A stretch of DNA of 7,489 bases, taken from a bacterium. GTDB taxonomy: Bacteria > Bacillota > Clostridia > Oscillospirales > Acutalibacteraceae. The position numbers and the translations under genes were made by a program. The stretch lies in the NCBI GenBank assembly GCA_020625635.1, contig JAHLBL010000078.1, positions 1 through 7,489 of the forward strand, in the 5' to 3' direction. Under the pieces are notes generated by a model. The model did no database searches, was not told the DNA's origin, and saw only the letters and a program-made list of their open reading frames with translations. Shown in pieces: positions 7,126-7,489 of this stretch. Positions within the stretch are counted from its first letter, which is position 1; every line of letters starts with the position of its first letter.

Positions 7126-7131
7126 CTGCGC
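7018..7131. repeat. Direct repeat copy 1 (114 bp)
   Basis: This copy runs from AAAAGCACCCGAATAGGTTG to TTTCATCTGCGC and matches 7260-7375 with about 7 substitutions and one 2-nt gap (roughly 92% identity, counted by eye). Sequences outside these limits differ, so the boundaries are sharp. Its right end abuts the GC-rich arm CGGGAGCC of the inverted repeat spanning 7131-7239. No terminal inverted repeats or flanking target duplications typical of insertion sequences are evident. Confidence 0.85.
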
Positions 7132-7239
7132 GGGAGCCGGTGGGCACTTTTATCCGCCTTTGGAAACGTTAGGCTAAGCAAAGCGTTCATAGACGGCGGG
7201 CGCGAATCTACATCTAATAATTGGCTGTCGGGGCTCCCG
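7131..7239. repeat. Nested inverted repeats between the two direct repeats
   Basis: CGGGAGCC (7131-7138) pairs perfectly with GGCTCCCG (7232-7239). Inside it CCGCC (7154-7158) pairs with GGCGG (7195-7199), and AACG (7165-7168) with CGTT (7184-7187). The three stems are concentric, giving an elongated potential RNA hairpin on either strand with large internal loops. The outer stem is the strongest part. The structure was found by eye and no folding energy was computed. Confidence 0.4.
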
Positions 7240-7369
7240 ACCAGCATAATGCGCCAAACAAAAGCACCCGAATAGGTTGATATATTGGTAGGGGCGCGCT
7301 GAAAGTACCATCATCTTCCGAAGACTTCCTCCTCGCTTGTTGCGGCGTGTACGGAACTATAAGTTTCAT
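7214..7369 (-). CDS. Possible 51-residue peptide encoded from repeat copy 2
   Basis: This ATG-started frame begins MKLIVPYTPQQARRKSSEDD, then GTFSAP, and continues with a different tail (LPIYQPIRVLLFGALCWS...) because a 2-nt indel relative to copy 1 shifts the frame, ending at TAG. Compared with copy 1 the first 26 codons differ by four synonymous third-position changes and one replacement. No Shine-Dalgarno is seen and no known family is recognised. It should be read as a candidate only. Confidence 0.2.
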   Translation of the reverse strand: MKLIVPYTPQQARRKSSEDDGTFSAPLPIYQPIRVLLFGALCWSGAPTANY

Positions 7370-7375
7370 CTGCGC
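7260..7375. repeat. Direct repeat copy 2 (116 bp)
   Basis: This is the second copy of the repeat at 7018-7131, offset by 242 bp and in the same orientation. It differs mainly in the segment TATTGGTAGGGG (copy 1: TAGGTGATGG). It ends in TGCGC at 7375 and is followed 9 bp later by the perfect hairpin at 7385-7407. Presence of two sharp-edged copies in one intergenic region suggests a dispersed repeat family. Confidence 0.85.
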
Positions 7376-7384
7376 AGCGGGCTA

Positions 7385-7407
7385 AAAATCGTCCGCAGGA
7401 CGATTTT
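7385..7407. terminator. Perfect hairpin, possible bidirectional terminator
   Basis: AAAATCGTCC (7385-7394) and GGACGATTTT (7398-7407) form a perfect 10-bp stem with a GCA loop. Both strands end the stem in a run of four or five T, with TTTTCTT on the plus strand and TTTTTAG on the minus strand, so it could stop transcription in either direction. No gene in the window clearly uses it, and it could instead be a small dispersed palindrome. Confidence 0.45.
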
Positions 7408-7443
7408 CTTAACGCCCTGTTCGAGGCCCTTTCAGTGCGCCTT

Positions 7444-7473
7444 AAAATAAAAGGGGCTGTCGCGCTAAGCCCC
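7444..7473 (-). terminator. Intrinsic terminator of a minus-strand gene to the right
   Basis: On the minus strand GGGGCT (7473-7468) and AGCCCC (7458-7453) form a stem with a 9-nt loop, followed at once by TTTTATTTT (7452-7444). The order of GC-rich stem then U-tract fits only the minus direction. It implies that a minus-strand transcript from outside the window ends here, which insulates the repeat region and the membrane protein gene from upstream read-through. Confidence 0.75.
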
Positions 7474-7489
7474 AATAAAAAAACAAGAC

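Larger units (their letters stand above)
6751..7489. other. Gene-poor region with repeats and hairpins
   Basis: No confident gene is seen across about 740 bp between the membrane protein start and the right edge. From left to right it holds the membrane protein leader and promoter, a small inverted repeat at 6883-6899 (ATATCG/CGATAT), a weak stem at 6930-6971 followed by six T on the plus strand, two 115-bp direct repeats, three larger inverted repeats, and a minus-strand terminator at the right. The 12-mer GGCGCGCTGAAA occurs directly at 7003-7014, 7049-7060 and 7292-7303, and near-exactly inverted (TTTCAGTGCGCC) at 7430-7441. No tRNA, rRNA or transposase fragment was recognised. Confidence 0.6.

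Noticed and set aside
7018..7375. CRISPR or insertion sequence explanation for the direct repeats
   Set aside because: Only two long copies are present, there is no transposase or cas gene, and no terminal inverted repeats or target duplications at the copy ends.

Overview
The window suggests a low-to-mid GC Gram-positive member of the class Clostridia, most likely an Oscillospiraceae (Ruminococcus-like) gut bacterium. This rests on a very large secreted protein with Thr/Glu-rich (TETET, TDKPIETATDPKE) linkers and a lysine-rich Ig-like C-terminus typical of surface proteins in that group, on strong AGGAGG-type ribosome binding sites, and on a mixed AT/GC base composition. The taxonomic placement is inference; no rRNA or other marker gene is present.

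All four confident genes lie on the minus strand, so transcription runs right to left. From right to left: (1) 7444-7473, an intrinsic terminator closing a minus-strand transcript that starts outside the window. (2) About 6,760-7,440, a gene-poor stretch of about 700 bp with two roughly 115-bp direct repeats (7018-7131 and 7260-7375, about 92% identical by eye), several inverted repeats and a recurring 12-mer. On the minus strand each repeat copy opens a short ORF with the same first 15 residues (MKLIVPYTPQQARRK). (3) 6052-6750, an unrecognised membrane-anchored protein with a plausible promoter. (4) 5414-5944 and 4202-5392, a two-gene NAD salvage unit: a nicotinamidase-like hydrolase (pncA) and nicotinate phosphoribosyltransferase (pncB), 21 bp apart. 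(5) 62-4078, a 1338-residue secreted multidomain protein with its own extended -10 promoter, followed by a strong hairpin at 4-38.

The pncA and pncB products act in sequence: nicotinamide is deamidated to nicotinate, which is then joined to PRPP to give nicotinate mononucleotide (Preiss-Handler salvage). The large secreted protein has an internal tandem duplication (two related units of about 300-340 residues), a third beta-strand-rich module, two low-complexity linkers and a basic C-terminal domain. It probably functions at or outside the cell surface, perhaps in carbohydrate binding; no catalytic motif is visible.

I do not see a complete new multi-gene system. The parts most worth a second look are the repeat-bearing gene-poor region at the right end and the architecture of the large secreted protein.
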